A stretch of DNA of 64,000 nucleotides from Streptomyces kaniharaensis (GTDB lineage: Bacteria; Actinomycetota; Actinomycetes; Streptomycetales; Streptomycetaceae), in assembly GCF_009569385.1 (NCBI RefSeq), contig NZ_WBOF01000001.1, positions 3,668,001 to 3,732,000 of the forward strand, in the 5' to 3' direction. Numbering within the stretch: the first letter of the stretch is position 1; every line of letters begins with the position of its first letter. The notes beneath the pieces are model-generated. The model was not told where the DNA came from, did not search any database, and was given only the letters and a program-made list of their open reading frames with translations. Position numbers and translations under genes: made by a program. Positions 17,325-25,830 of this stretch are shown one piece after another.

Positions 17325-18226
17325 CGGGCGCTCTCCTCGGCAGACGTCTCGTGGTCCAGGCCGGCGAACAGGTCGTCCTCGGGCCGTCCGGGCCCCGCCT
17401 CGCCGCGCACCAGCTGGTAGTACTCGGTGGCGATCAGCGGCTGGCCGAGGTCGTTGGAGAGCGCGAAGAACGCGCCGTCCACGGTGATCTGGGTGGCGTG
17501 CGCGGCCATCGCTGCGGCCTTCCGCCCGGCGTGGGCGGCGCCGTCCAGCGCGGTGGTGACCACCGCGTCGTCCACCACCCCGGGGACGTCCGACGGGACG
17601 GCCGTGCCCGGGAAGGGCGCCTTGGCGGCGGTCTCGGCGAGCCCGGCCTCGATCACCGAGCGGGGCATCCGGTTCCAGTACACCTTGGCGACCCGCCAGG
17701 CCGGGCCGAGCTCCGGGCGGTACGCCGGATCGGCCGCGAGGTCGTACGCGCGCATCGCGACCCGGTGCGCCTGGATGTGGTCCGGGTGCCCGTAGCCGCC
17801 GTTCTCGTCGTAGGTGACCAGCACCTGCGGGCGCACCTCGCGGACCACCGCGACGAGATGGCCGGCCGCCTCGTCCACGTCGGCCTGCCAGAAGCAGCCC
17901 GGCGCGTCGTTGTCGGGGACACCCATCATCCCGGAGTCGCGGTAGCGCCCGGGGCCGCCGAGGAAGCGGACGTCGGTGACGCCGAGGGCGCTCATGGCCG
18001 CGGTCAGCTCGCCGATCCGGTACGGGCCGAGTGCGTCCTCCCGATCGGCCGTCAGATGGGCCAGCTCCGGCGGGATCACCTCGCCGCCCTCGCCGAGGGT
18101 GCAGGTCACCAGGGTGACACGGGCACCCTCGGCGGCGTACCGGGCCATGGTGGCGCCGTTGCCGATCGACTCGTCGTCGGGGTGGGCGTGCACCAGGAGC
18201 AGGCGGCGGCCGGTAGTCGCGGTCAT
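17321..18226 (-). CDS. mshB: N-acetyl-GlcN-Ins deacetylase MshB (mycothiol biosynthesis)
   Basis: 301 residues. It removes the acetyl group from 1D-myo-inosityl 2-acetamido-2-deoxy-glucopyranoside, the second step of mycothiol synthesis, in the cytoplasm. The PIG-L/LmbE family zinc motif AHPDDE is at residues 14-19 (His15 and Asp18 as ligands) and the third ligand lies in GGYGHPDH near residue 149. This is the same spacing as in the mycobacterial enzyme. ATG 18226 sits 7 bases after a TAGGCT -10 box, so the message is probably leaderless. It is followed by the coupled DUF6113 gene. Confidence 0.95.
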   Translation of the reverse strand: MTATTGRRLLLVHAHPDDESIGNGATMARYAAEGARVTLVTCTLGEGGEVIPPELAHLTADREDALGPYRIGELTAAMSALGVTDVRFLGGPGRYRDSGMMGVPDNDAPGCFWQADVDEAAGHLVAVVREVRPQVLVTYDENGGYGHPDHIQAHRVAMRAYDLAADPAYRPELGPAWRVAKVYWNRMPRSVIEAGLAETAAKAPFPGTAVPSDVPGVVDDAVVTTALDGAAHAGRKAAAMAAHATQITVDGAFFALSNDLGQPLIATEYYQLVRGEAGPGRPEDDLFAGLDHETSAEESAR

Positions 18227-18233
18227 GGGAGGA

Positions 18234-18239
18234 AGCCTA
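18234..18239 (-). promoter_or_regulatory. Leaderless -10 box of mshB
   Basis: TAGGCT on the minus strand, 7 bases before the mshB ATG. This fits the TANNNT -10 of the principal sigma factor with transcription starting at or next to the A of ATG. Confidence 0.6.
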
Positions 18240-18257
18240 ACGACCGGCCGGGAGCGG

Positions 18258-18452
18258 TCAGAGCTTCAGCCCGTTGATCATCCCGGCGAGGTTGCTGGTG
18301 ACCTGGCTGATCGACGGGGCGAGCGAGCTGGACGCCAGGTAGAAGCCGAGCAGCCCGCAGACGATGGCGTGCGAGAGCTTCAGCCCGGAGCGGCGGATCA
18401 GCACCACCACGATGACCAGCATCAGCATGGCTGCGGAGACGGACAAAGCCAT
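18258..18452 (-). CDS. Small two-segment membrane protein
   Basis: 64 residues. Segment one is [19 protein letters not shown], followed by RRSGLKLSH and a second segment [13 protein letters not shown]. The C-terminal [20 protein letters not shown] is amphipathic. GAGAAGGGG lies about 11 bases upstream of the ATG. It ends 31 bases before mshB and may share transcription, but mshB also has its own promoter. I do not recognise a named family. Composition and codon use match real streptomycete genes. Confidence 0.72.
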   Translation of the reverse strand: MALSVSAAMLMLVIVVVLIRRSGLKLSHAIVCGLLGFYLASSSLAPSISQVTSNLAGMINGLKL

Positions 18453-18764
18453 GTCGGCTCACACCCCTTCTCGGGTGCGCCGCCCTTCGCGGAGGACGGC
18501 GGTCGGACCGTGCGGACGTGCGGTCGGGCGACCGGGCCCGAGGCGGGGCCGGACGGTCACTCGCGTGACCAGTCATACCCGATGGGTGAGCGGAGCATGA
18601 CGTTCGGTGAGTCGACGCGCGCCGGAGTGTGGCGGCATTCGTGGGGCGCATGGGCCGGTCGGAGGGGGTGCGGAACCCATTGGGGCGTACTTCGCGAGGA
18701 TGCTCCGAACGAGTGATCAAAATGCTCCCGGCGGTGGGACCACGAGGTCGTAGTGTCTGGAGCC
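18453..18764. promoter_or_regulatory. 312-bp divergent intergenic region
   Basis: It lies between the small membrane protein gene and the S9 peptidase gene, which point away from each other. The right end carries the leaderless -10 TAGTGT (18751-18756). No gene or RNA is recognised in the rest. Confidence 0.5.
18751..18756 (+). promoter_or_regulatory. Leaderless -10 box of S9 peptidase gene
   Basis: TAGTGT 8 bases before ATG 18765, which is one reason for choosing that ATG instead of the GTG at 18753 that overlaps the box. Confidence 0.6.
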
Positions 18765-20921
18765 ATGACCTCCCACACCCCAGCGGACACCTTCCCCCGG
18801 CAGTACGCGCGGACCCTGCGCTACACCGTCGGCGCGCCCCGGTCGTTCTCCGTCGCATCGGACGGCTCCCGGGTCGTCTTCCTGCGCTCCAGGTCCGGCA
18901 GCGACCGTGCCAACCTGCTCTGGACCCTGGACACCGCCACCGGCGAGGAGCGGATCGCCGCCGACCCGGCCGTCCTGCTCGGCGGCGGCGAGGAGGACCT
19001 CTCGCCCGCCGAGAAGGCCCGCCGCGAGCGCAGCCGCGAGGGCTCGGCCGGCATCGTCGGCTACGCCCTCGACGAGGCCGGCAAGCTCGCCGCCTTCGCG
19101 CTCTCCGGCCGCCTGTTCACCGCCGACCTGGTCACCGGCGCCACCGCCGAACTGCCCGCCCGCGGCCCGCTGCTCGACCCGCGGGTCTCCCCGGACGGCG
19201 CCCACGTCGCGTACGCCAACACCGCCGGCGAGCTGCGCCTCACCCGCACCGACGGCACCGGCGACCGCGCCCTCGCCGAGCCCGACGGCCCGAACGTCAC
19301 CTGGGGACAGGCCGAGTTCATCGCCCAGGAGGAGATGGACCGCGACCGCGGCTTCTGGTGGTCCCCCGGCGGCGACCGGCTGCTGGTCGAGCGCGCCGAC
19401 GACACCCCGGTGCGCCGCTGGTGGATCGCCGACCCGGCCAACCCCGACCGCGAGCCCGCCGAGGTCGCCTACCCCGCCGCCGGCACCGCCGACGCCGAGG
19501 TCGGGCTCTGGCTGATCGACCTGGACGGCGCCCGTACCGAGGTCGTCTGGGACCGCGCCGCCTTCCCGTACCTGGCCCGGGTGCACTGGTCCAAGGGCGG
19601 CGTGCCGCTGCTGCTCGTCCAGGCCCGCGACCAGCGCAGCCAGCGGATCCTCGGCCTCGACGTCACCACCGGCGCCACCGAGGTGCTGCACGAGGAGCGC
19701 GACGACGCGTGGCTGGAGCTGTTCCAGGGCGTCCCGGCCTGGACCCCGGACGGCAAGCTGGTACGGATCCGCGACCTCGAGGGGGCGCGCGCCCTGGTGA
19801 TCGGCGACCAGGCCGTCACCGGAGCCGACCTGCACCTGCGGTCGGTCGTCACCGTCACCGACGACGAGGTGTTCTTCACCGCCTCCGGCGGCGCCGAGGA
19901 GACCGACCCCGAGCCCGGCTGGGTCGCCGTCGGCCGGATCAGCCACGACGGCAAGCGGCTCGGCTGGGAGGCTTCCAACGGCCGGCCGTTCACCTCCGTC
20001 ACCAGCGCCGTGCACGCCGCCGGCATCACCGTCCGCACCACCGCCGAGCCCGACCTGCCCGGCACCCTCGTCCAGGTCGCCCGGGACCTGCCCGAGGGCG
20101 TGGTCGTCGACGACGTCGCCACCATCGCCTCGTACGCCGAGGACCCGGTCATCACCGCCCGCCCGGTCTTCCGCTTCGCCGGCGAGCGCCGCATCCCGTC
20201 CGCCGTCTTCCTGCCCACCGGCTACGACCGCGAGCGGGACGGCCTGCTGCCCGTCCTGATGGACCCGTACGGCGGCCCGCACGGCCAGCGCGTCGTCCAG
20301 GCGCACAACCCGCACCTCACCTCGCAGTGGTTCGCCGACCAGGGCTTCGCGGTGATCGTCGCCGACGGACGCGGCACCCCCGGCCGCGGCCCGGCCTGGG
20401 AGAAGTCGATCGCCTTCGACTTCGCCGGGGCCACCCTGGACGACCAGGTGGACGCGCTGCAGGCGCTCGCCGAGGAGTTCCCGCTCGACCTCGACCGGGT
20501 CGCCATCCGCGGCTGGTCGTACGGCGGCTACCTCTCCGCGCTCGCCGTGCTGCGCCGCCCGGACGTCTTCCACGCGGCGGTGGCCGGCGCGCCGGTGACC
20601 GACTGGGAGCTGTACGACACCCACTACACCGAGCGGTACCTGGGCCACCCGGCCGAGCGCCCGGAGGTGTACGCGGCCAACTCGCTCACCGGGTACGCCG
20701 CCGGGCTGGAGCGCCCGCTGATGATCATCCACGGGCTGGCGGACGACAACGTGGTGGCCGCGCACACCCTGCGGCTGTCCTCCGCCCTGCTCGCCGCCGG
20801 GCGCCCGCACACCGTGCTGCCGCTGTCAGGCGTCACGCACATGACGCCGCAGGAGGAGGTCGCGGAGAACCTGCTGCTGCTCCAGGTCGACTTCATGAAG
20901 CGCGCGCTGGGCGCACGCTAG
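18765..20921 (+). CDS. S9 family prolyl oligopeptidase / dipeptidyl peptidase IV-like
   Basis: 718 residues. The N-terminal ~450 residues form the DPP IV-type beta-propeller (PF00930), with blocks such as FIAQEEMDRDRGFWWSP and FPYLARVHW. That is followed by an alpha/beta-hydrolase S9 catalytic domain. Catalytic residues can be placed: Ser585 in GWSYGGY, Asp660 in HGLADDN and His692 in GVTHMT. There is no signal peptide, so it should act in the cytoplasm on small peptides. That is plausible downstream processing for the oligopeptide importers, though not linked to them by operon. A terminator follows. Confidence 0.95.
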   Translation: MTSHTPADTFPRQYARTLRYTVGAPRSFSVASDGSRVVFLRSRSGSDRANLLWTLDTATGEERIAADPAVLLGGGEEDLSPAEKARRERSREGSAGIVGYALDEAGKLAAFALSGRLFTADLVTGATAELPARGPLLDPRVSPDGAHVAYANTAGELRLTRTDGTGDRALAEPDGPNVTWGQAEFIAQEEMDRDRGFWWSPGGDRLLVERADDTPVRRWWIADPANPDREPAEVAYPAAGTADAEVGLWLIDLDGARTEVVWDRAAFPYLARVHWSKGGVPLLLVQARDQRSQRILGLDVTTGATEVLHEERDDAWLELFQGVPAWTPDGKLVRIRDLEGARALVIGDQAVTGADLHLRSVVTVTDDEVFFTASGGAEETDPEPGWVAVGRISHDGKRLGWEASNGRPFTSVTSAVHAAGITVRTTAEPDLPGTLVQVARDLPEGVVVDDVATIASYAEDPVITARPVFRFAGERRIPSAVFLPTGYDRERDGLLPVLMDPYGGPHGQRVVQAHNPHLTSQWFADQGFAVIVADGRGTPGRGPAWEKSIAFDFAGATLDDQVDALQALAEEFPLDLDRVAIRGWSYGGYLSALAVLRRPDVFHAAVAGAPVTDWELYDTHYTERYLGHPAERPEVYAANSLTGYAAGLERPLMIIHGLADDNVVAAHTLRLSSALLAAGRPHTVLPLSGVTHMTPQEEVAENLLLLQVDFMKRALGAR

Positions 20922-20950
20922 CGCCAACCTCTGCTCTGACCAGCGCATTC

Positions 20951-20985
20951 GGCGGCCGGCACCCCTGACACGGGTACCGGCCGCC
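20951..20985 (+). terminator. Terminator after S9 peptidase gene
   Basis: 14-nt arms 20951-20964 and 20972-20985 with one mismatch and a 7-nt loop, 29 bases after the stop codon. Confidence 0.7.
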
Positions 20986-21097
20986 GCCATGACATCCGTC
21001 ATGCCGAAGGCACGACGGCGGACACTGCCGCCGGACCGGGCCCGCGCGGGACTCTGAGGTGGTGCGAACGACACCACCAGAGGAGAGGAGCGGGGCG

Positions 21098-22090
21098 ATG
21101 GGAACCGAGGTGGCCGCCTTCCGCGGCGTCGGCAAGAGCTACGGGCGGGTGCGCGCCGTGGACGGGCTCGACCTCGTGCTGCGGCCGGGCGAGACCGTCG
21201 CCCTGCTCGGCCCGAACGGCGCCGGCAAGTCCACCAGCCTGGACCTGCTGCTCGGCCTGCGCGAGCCCGACCAGGGCAGCGTCTCGCTGTTCGGCGGCAG
21301 CCCGCGCGAGGCGATCGCGGCCGGCCGGGTCGGCGCGATGCTGCAGAGCGGCGGGCTGATGGCCGACGTCAAGGTCCGCGAGCTGGTCAAGCTCGCCTGC
21401 GACGTGCACCCGCGCGGTCGGTCGGTCACGGGGGTGCTGACCGACGCCGGGATCACCGAGCTGGCCGACCGTCGGGTGGACAAGCTGTCCGGCGGCCAGG
21501 AACAGCGGGTCCGCTTCGCCCTGGCGATCGCCGGCGCCAACGACCTGATCGTGCTGGACGAGCCCACCACCGGCATGGACGTCAGCGTCCGGCAGGCGTT
21601 CTGGGCGAGCATGCGGGCGCAGGCCGACGCCGGCCGCACGGTGCTGTTCGCCACCCACTACCTGGAGGAGGCGGACTCGATCGCCGACCGCGTCCTGGTG
21701 CTGCACCGGGGCCGGCTGATCGCCGACGGCAGCTCCGCCGAGATCAAGGCGCGCGCCGGGGCCCGCCGGGTCGCGTTCGAGCTGCACGACGTGGACCTCC
21801 CCCCGGCCGCCGGCCCGATCGAGGAGCACGTGCTGCGCACCCTGCCGGGCGTGCAGTCGCTGGACGTCACCGCCCGGGTGCCGGGGGTGCGGACCGTCCG
21901 GATCCGGACCGCGGACGCCGACGCGAGCGTCGCGGGGCTCTACCGGGCGGGCCTGTACCCGCGCGGGCTGGAGGTCACCGCCCTGGGCCTGGAACAGGCC
22001 TTCCTGGCCATCACCGGCGAGCAGGACCACCAGGACGCCGAGCACCAGGACACCGAGCACCAGGACGCAGTGAAGGAGACCGTGCGGTGA
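21098..22090 (+). CDS. ABC-2 type exporter, ATP-binding protein
   Basis: 330 residues from ATG 21098, which follows AGGAGAGGAG; an upstream in-frame GTG at 21059 lacks a site. Walker A is GPNGAGKS, signature LSGGQEQR, Walker B LIVLDEPTTG, H-loop ATHYLEEA. About 90 residues follow the ATPase core and end in a repeated HQDAEHQDTEHQD run. The family (DrrA/NatA/YvfR-like) exports drugs or lipids. It heads an operon with a permease, a histidine kinase and a response regulator, the arrangement of stress-responsive exporters paired with DesK/DesR-like systems. A 1-base-shifted overlap links it to the permease. Confidence 0.93.
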   Translation: MGTEVAAFRGVGKSYGRVRAVDGLDLVLRPGETVALLGPNGAGKSTSLDLLLGLREPDQGSVSLFGGSPREAIAAGRVGAMLQSGGLMADVKVRELVKLACDVHPRGRSVTGVLTDAGITELADRRVDKLSGGQEQRVRFALAIAGANDLIVLDEPTTGMDVSVRQAFWASMRAQADAGRTVLFATHYLEEADSIADRVLVLHRGRLIADGSSAEIKARAGARRVAFELHDVDLPPAAGPIEEHVLRTLPGVQSLDVTARVPGVRTVRIRTADADASVAGLYRAGLYPRGLEVTALGLEQAFLAITGEQDHQDAEHQDTEHQDAVKETVR

Positions 22091-22809
22091 CCACTCTGAT
22101 CCAGCTGGAGATCCTGCGGACCCTCCGCAACAAGCGGTACCTGCTCCTCACCATCGCTTACCCGGCGCTGATGTACTTCTTCTTCATCCACGCCTACGAC
22201 GCGACCAAGCTGGCCGGCGGCCTGCCGGTGAAGACCTACTTCATGGTGTCGATGGCGACCTTCGGCGCGGTCGGCGCGGTGCTCACCGGCAGCGCGCAGC
22301 GCATCTCGCTGGAGCGCAAGAGCGGCTGGGTGCGCCAGCTGCGGCTGACCGCGCTGCCCGGCCGGGCGTACACCTTCGGAAAGATCGCCGCGAGTGCGGT
22401 GACGACGCTGCCGGCGATCCTGGTGGTGTTCGCGGTCGGCGCGAGCCAGGGCGTGTCGATGGGCGCGGCGCAGTGGGTGGGCCTGGTGGCGGCGCTGTGG
22501 CTGGGCAGCTTCGTGTTCGCGGCGCTCGGGGTGGCGCTCGGGTACGCGGCGGCGGCGGACTCGGTGCAGACCATCGTGATGATCGCCTACATGCTGATGT
22601 CGCTGTTCGGCGGGACGTGGTTCCCGGTGAGCGACTCGCTGGAGAAGTTCGCCCGGTTCAACCCGGTGTTCCTGTACAACAAGCTGGCCACCTTCACCCA
22701 GCCCGGGAACTCGCTGGACACCGTCGCGGTCGCCGGACTGGCCGGGTTCCTCGTGGTGTTCGTCGCGGCCGCCGCCGTCCTGTACCGGCGTGACACCCGC
22801 CAGGCATGA
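22087..22809 (+). CDS. ABC-2 type exporter, permease
   Basis: 240 residues, GTG start overlapping the ATPase stop (GTGA). Six membrane segments can be drawn, beginning YLLLTIAYPALMYFFFIHA and ending FLVVFVAAAAVLY. The conserved ABC2_membrane patch ISLERKSGWVRQLRLTALP lies in the first cytoplasmic loop, and MLMSLFGGTWFPVSD precedes the last segments. It forms the membrane part of the exporter with the preceding ATPase. Its stop overlaps the kinase start by four bases. Confidence 0.93.
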   Translation: MTTLIQLEILRTLRNKRYLLLTIAYPALMYFFFIHAYDATKLAGGLPVKTYFMVSMATFGAVGAVLTGSAQRISLERKSGWVRQLRLTALPGRAYTFGKIAASAVTTLPAILVVFAVGASQGVSMGAAQWVGLVAALWLGSFVFAALGVALGYAAAADSVQTIVMIAYMLMSLFGGTWFPVSDSLEKFARFNPVFLYNKLATFTQPGNSLDTVAVAGLAGFLVVFVAAAAVLYRRDTRQA

Positions 22810-24077
22810 TGATCCACATGACCGACACGAGCCGCACCCACTGCCCCGACGAGCGTCCGGAGGCGGGGGCGGCTCGTGCGTCGTTCATGAACGTCCCCGG
22901 ATCCCCCGCGGAGACCCGCCGGCAGATGCTCGTCAAGGTCGCCTGGATGCTGCTGTGGATGCTCTACCTGGCCTACCCGGCGGGCGACCTGCTGAACGGC
23001 GGCCACAGCCCGGCCGGCCGGGTGTTCGGCTGGGCCTGCCTGGCGGTCTTCGTGGGCTCCTACGTCCTGCTGGTGGTCTTCCGCTCGATGGCCGGGATGA
23101 GGCCGCGGGCCTGCCGGGTGATCGTCGGGACGATGATCGTGCTCGCGGTGGTCGCCTCGTTCGCGCTCGGCGGCGCCTTCCTGACGTTCTTCATCTACGC
23201 CTCGGTGTGCCTCGCGATCATCACGCCGGCGCGCTACGCGCTGCGCGCCCTCGCCGGCATGGGCGTGCTCACCACCGCGATCGGCCTGGTCATCCACGCC
23301 GGTACGGACAACATCGCGACCTTCGCGCTCAGCGCCTTCCTCTCCGGCGTCGCGATGACCGGCCTGCAGCGGCTGGTCGCCACCATGCAGGAACTCCGTG
23401 AGGCCCGGGCCGCCGTCGCCCACCTGGCCGCCTCCGAGGAGCGGCTGCGGCTCGCCCGCGACCTGCACGACCTGCTCGGGCACTCGCTGTCGCTGATCAC
23501 CCTGAAGAGCGAGCTGGCCGGCCGGTTCATGGACGCCGGCAAGGACGAGGCGGCGCGGGCACAGGTCGCCGACATCGAGCAGGTCGCCCGGCAGTCGCTG
23601 ATCGACGTCCGGGAGGCGGTCACCGGCTTCCGCCGACCCACCCTGCCGGTCGAACTCGCCGCCGCCCGAACCGCGTTGGCCGCCGCGCAGGTGCGCCTGG
23701 AGGCCTCGCCGGAGCTGGTCGACGCCTGGCCCGGGCTGGCCAACGAGGAGGCCGGCGCGCTGGCGTGGGCGCTGCGCGAGGCCGTCACCAACATCGTCCG
23801 CCACGGCGAGGGCGCCACCGTCTGCACCGTCACCGCCGACACGGCCTGGGTGGAGAGCGGAGAGCGCTATGCCGTCCTGGAGATCGCCGACGACGGGCGC
23901 GGGCCGGGCAAGTCCCAGCCGGGGAACGGGCTTTCGGGCCTGGAGGAGCGGCTGGCGCTGGTCGGCGGACGGCTGACGGCCGGGCAGGGGGAGCGGGGCA
24001 AGGGCTTCCGGCTGCGGGCCGAGGTGCCGCTGCGGGAGGTCTCCGCCACCACCCCCGAGGCCTCGAAGTCAGCCTAG
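22806..24077 (+). CDS. Sensor histidine kinase, HisKA_3 (NarL/DesK type)
   Basis: 423 residues. A cytoplasmic N-terminus of about 45 residues precedes five or six membrane segments up to about residue 185. A short coil follows, then the HisKA_3 dimerisation helix with phospho-acceptor His221 in ARDLHDLLGHSLS, and a HATPase_c domain with REAVTNIVRHG (N box) and DDGRGPGKSQPGNGLSGL (G boxes). The DesK-like topology suggests it senses the membrane state. ATG 22806 overlaps the permease stop (ATGA), so sensing and export are coupled. Downstream is the partner regulator. Confidence 0.95.
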   Translation: MMIHMTDTSRTHCPDERPEAGAARASFMNVPGSPAETRRQMLVKVAWMLLWMLYLAYPAGDLLNGGHSPAGRVFGWACLAVFVGSYVLLVVFRSMAGMRPRACRVIVGTMIVLAVVASFALGGAFLTFFIYASVCLAIITPARYALRALAGMGVLTTAIGLVIHAGTDNIATFALSAFLSGVAMTGLQRLVATMQELREARAAVAHLAASEERLRLARDLHDLLGHSLSLITLKSELAGRFMDAGKDEAARAQVADIEQVARQSLIDVREAVTGFRRPTLPVELAAARTALAAAQVRLEASPELVDAWPGLANEEAGALAWALREAVTNIVRHGEGATVCTVTADTAWVESGERYAVLEIADDGRGPGKSQPGNGLSGLEERLALVGGRLTAGQGERGKGFRLRAEVPLREVSATTPEASKSA

Positions 24078-24213
24078 GCGGACGGCAGTTCCGGCACGAA
24101 GCGGGCGCCGACTCGGCGATGCGATAGCCGAGTCGGCGGGCGTCGTCGGCGTCCGTGCGGTCCACCTCGGCGTCTCCTCCTGGGGGAGACTCAACCGCTC
24201 CCTCCAACCCCTC

Positions 24214-24219
24214 TAAGGT
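24214..24219 (+). promoter_or_regulatory. Leaderless -10 box of response regulator gene
   Basis: TAAGGT 7 bases before ATG 24227. It implies the regulator is also transcribed on its own and not only from the exporter promoter 3 kb upstream. Confidence 0.6.
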
Positions 24220-24226
24220 CGTGTCC

Positions 24227-24856
24227 ATGAGTGACATTCAGAACGGCGCCTCGATCCGCGTGCTGCTGGCCGAGGACCAGGGCATGGTCCGGGAGGCGCT
24301 GGCGGCGCTGCTCGGGCTGGAGGGGGACATCGACGTCGTCGCGCAAGTGGGGCGCGGGGACGAGGTGGTGGAGGCGGTGCTGGCGAACGACGTCCAGGTC
24401 GCCGTGCTGGACATCGAGATGCCGGGCATGACGGGCATCGAGGCGGCCGCGCAGCTGCGCAAGCAGGCGCCGCGGACGAAGGTGGTGATCGCGACGACCT
24501 TCGGGCGGCCGGGCTATCTGCGGCGGGCGATGGAGTCGGGCGCCGACGCGTTCCTTGTGAAGGACGCGCCGGCCTCGGAGCTGGCGGAGGCGATCCGCCG
24601 GGTGCTGCGCGGGGAGCGGGTGATCGACCCGGCGCTGGCGGCGGCGGCGCTGGCCGAGGGGGCGAACCCGCTGACCGCCCGCGAGCGGGACGTCCTGGGC
24701 GCGGCTGCGGACGGGGCGGTGAACGCGGACATCGCGAAGCGCCTGCACCTGTCCGAGGGGACGGTCCGCAACTACCTCTCGATGGCGATCCAGAAGACCG
24801 AGGCCCGCAACCGCACCGAGGCGGTCCGGATCGCCCGCGAGAAGGGCTGGCTGTAG
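24227..24856 (+). CDS. LuxR/NarL-family response regulator
   Basis: 209 residues from ATG 24227. The receiver domain has the acidic pocket in VLLAEDQGM, phospho-acceptor Asp62 in AVLDIEMPG, and the conserved Lys in FLVKDAPA. The C-terminal LuxR helix-turn-helix is LTARERDVLGAAADG through NADIAKRLHLSEGTVRNYL. It should be phosphorylated by the kinase encoded upstream and probably controls the exporter operon. An in-frame start at 24155 would only add a non-conserved tail. It converges on the next gene with a 5-base gap and no terminator. Confidence 0.95.
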   Translation: MSDIQNGASIRVLLAEDQGMVREALAALLGLEGDIDVVAQVGRGDEVVEAVLANDVQVAVLDIEMPGMTGIEAAAQLRKQAPRTKVVIATTFGRPGYLRRAMESGADAFLVKDAPASELAEAIRRVLRGERVIDPALAAAALAEGANPLTARERDVLGAAADGAVNADIAKRLHLSEGTVRNYLSMAIQKTEARNRTEAVRIAREKGWL

Positions 24857-24861
24857 ACCCG

Positions 24862-25788
24862 TCAGTTGAGCCGGTGCCTCGCCGCCCGGGCGTCCTGGCG
24901 GACCTTGGCGGCGGTGTCAGGATCGAAGGCGTCGAGGATCTGGGCGTAGGCGTCCATCTCGGCCGAGCCGCCGAGGAAGTCCCCTGTGCGGACCAGGATT
25001 TCGGCGCGTTCGAGGCGGAGCTGGGCGGGGTGGCGGGGCAGCAGCAGGGCGAGTTCGGTGGCCCAGAGCTGGGTGCGGGCGTGCTCGGGGCGGTCGGCGG
25101 CCCAGGCGCGGACGTTGCCGAGGACGCGGTGGACGATGTCGAGCGGCTGGGCCGGGGTGAGCAGCGCGGGCGTGAACTCGTGCCCGGTGGCCCGGACCAG
25201 GCGCTCCGCGTCGCTCGGGTCGAGCAGCCGCCCGCCGTGGAACGGGTCGGCCAGGACGTAGTCCTCGCCGCCGCCCGGGCCGCCGACGGCGACGATGAAG
25301 TGCCCGGGCAGGGCGATGCCGTGGACGGTGAGTCCGGCCCGCCGTCCGACCGCCATCCACACCAAGGACAACGTGATCGGGAGCCCGCGCCGCCGCCGCA
25401 GGACGTCCGGCAGCAGTGAGGACTCCAGCCGCCGGTAGTCGGACGGCTGCCCGTGGAAACGTTCCCGTCCGCCGAGGACGGCGGCCAGCAGGGCGGCGGT
25501 CTCCTCGGGCCCCGCGGGCGCCCGTTCGGCGACGGCGACGCGGACGGCGGCCGCGTGCCGGTCGAGCGCGGCCTCGCAGGCGGCGAGGAGGGCGTCGACG
25601 CTCGGCGGCTCCCCGGGGTCGTCCGGGTCGAGGACGGGGCCGTGTTCGACGGCGGCGAGCAGGCAGAGCAGCACCGGATCGGGGTGCTCGGCGCGGGCGG
25701 CGGTCCGGAAGCGGTGTCTGCTCTGCTCGGTCACGGTGACGGCGACGGCTTTCGTACGGCGGACGGGCAAAAGGGGCGAACTAGCCAC
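24862..25788 (-). CDS. SirB1-family transglutaminase-like protein
   Basis: 308 residues. The central part matches the Transglut_core2 fold of SirB1 proteins: YRRLESSLLPDVLRRRRGLPITLSLVWMAVGRRAGL, then GIALPGHFIVAVG, where His in PGHFIV would be the catalytic-type histidine. The usual Cys is not obvious, as is common in this family. A TPR-like C-terminal stretch (RAWAADRPEHARTQL, LLLPRHPAQLRLER) follows. GTG 25788 lacks a clear ribosome site; an in-frame GTG further in (VTVTEQSRHRF) is an alternative. The role is unknown. Confidence 0.82.
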   Translation of the reverse strand: MASSPLLPVRRTKAVAVTVTEQSRHRFRTAARAEHPDPVLLCLLAAVEHGPVLDPDDPGEPPSVDALLAACEAALDRHAAAVRVAVAERAPAGPEETAALLAAVLGGRERFHGQPSDYRRLESSLLPDVLRRRRGLPITLSLVWMAVGRRAGLTVHGIALPGHFIVAVGGPGGGEDYVLADPFHGGRLLDPSDAERLVRATGHEFTPALLTPAQPLDIVHRVLGNVRAWAADRPEHARTQLWATELALLLPRHPAQLRLERAEILVRTGDFLGGSAEMDAYAQILDAFDPDTAAKVRQDARAARHRLN

Positions 25789-25830
25789 AAGGGGCGAACG
25801 GGCTCAAGGGCGGGCGGGCCGGGCCCGGTA

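Noticed and set aside
24862..25788. Active transglutaminase/protease
   Set aside because: The fold pattern is SirB1-like but a catalytic cysteine is not evident, so enzymatic activity is not claimed.
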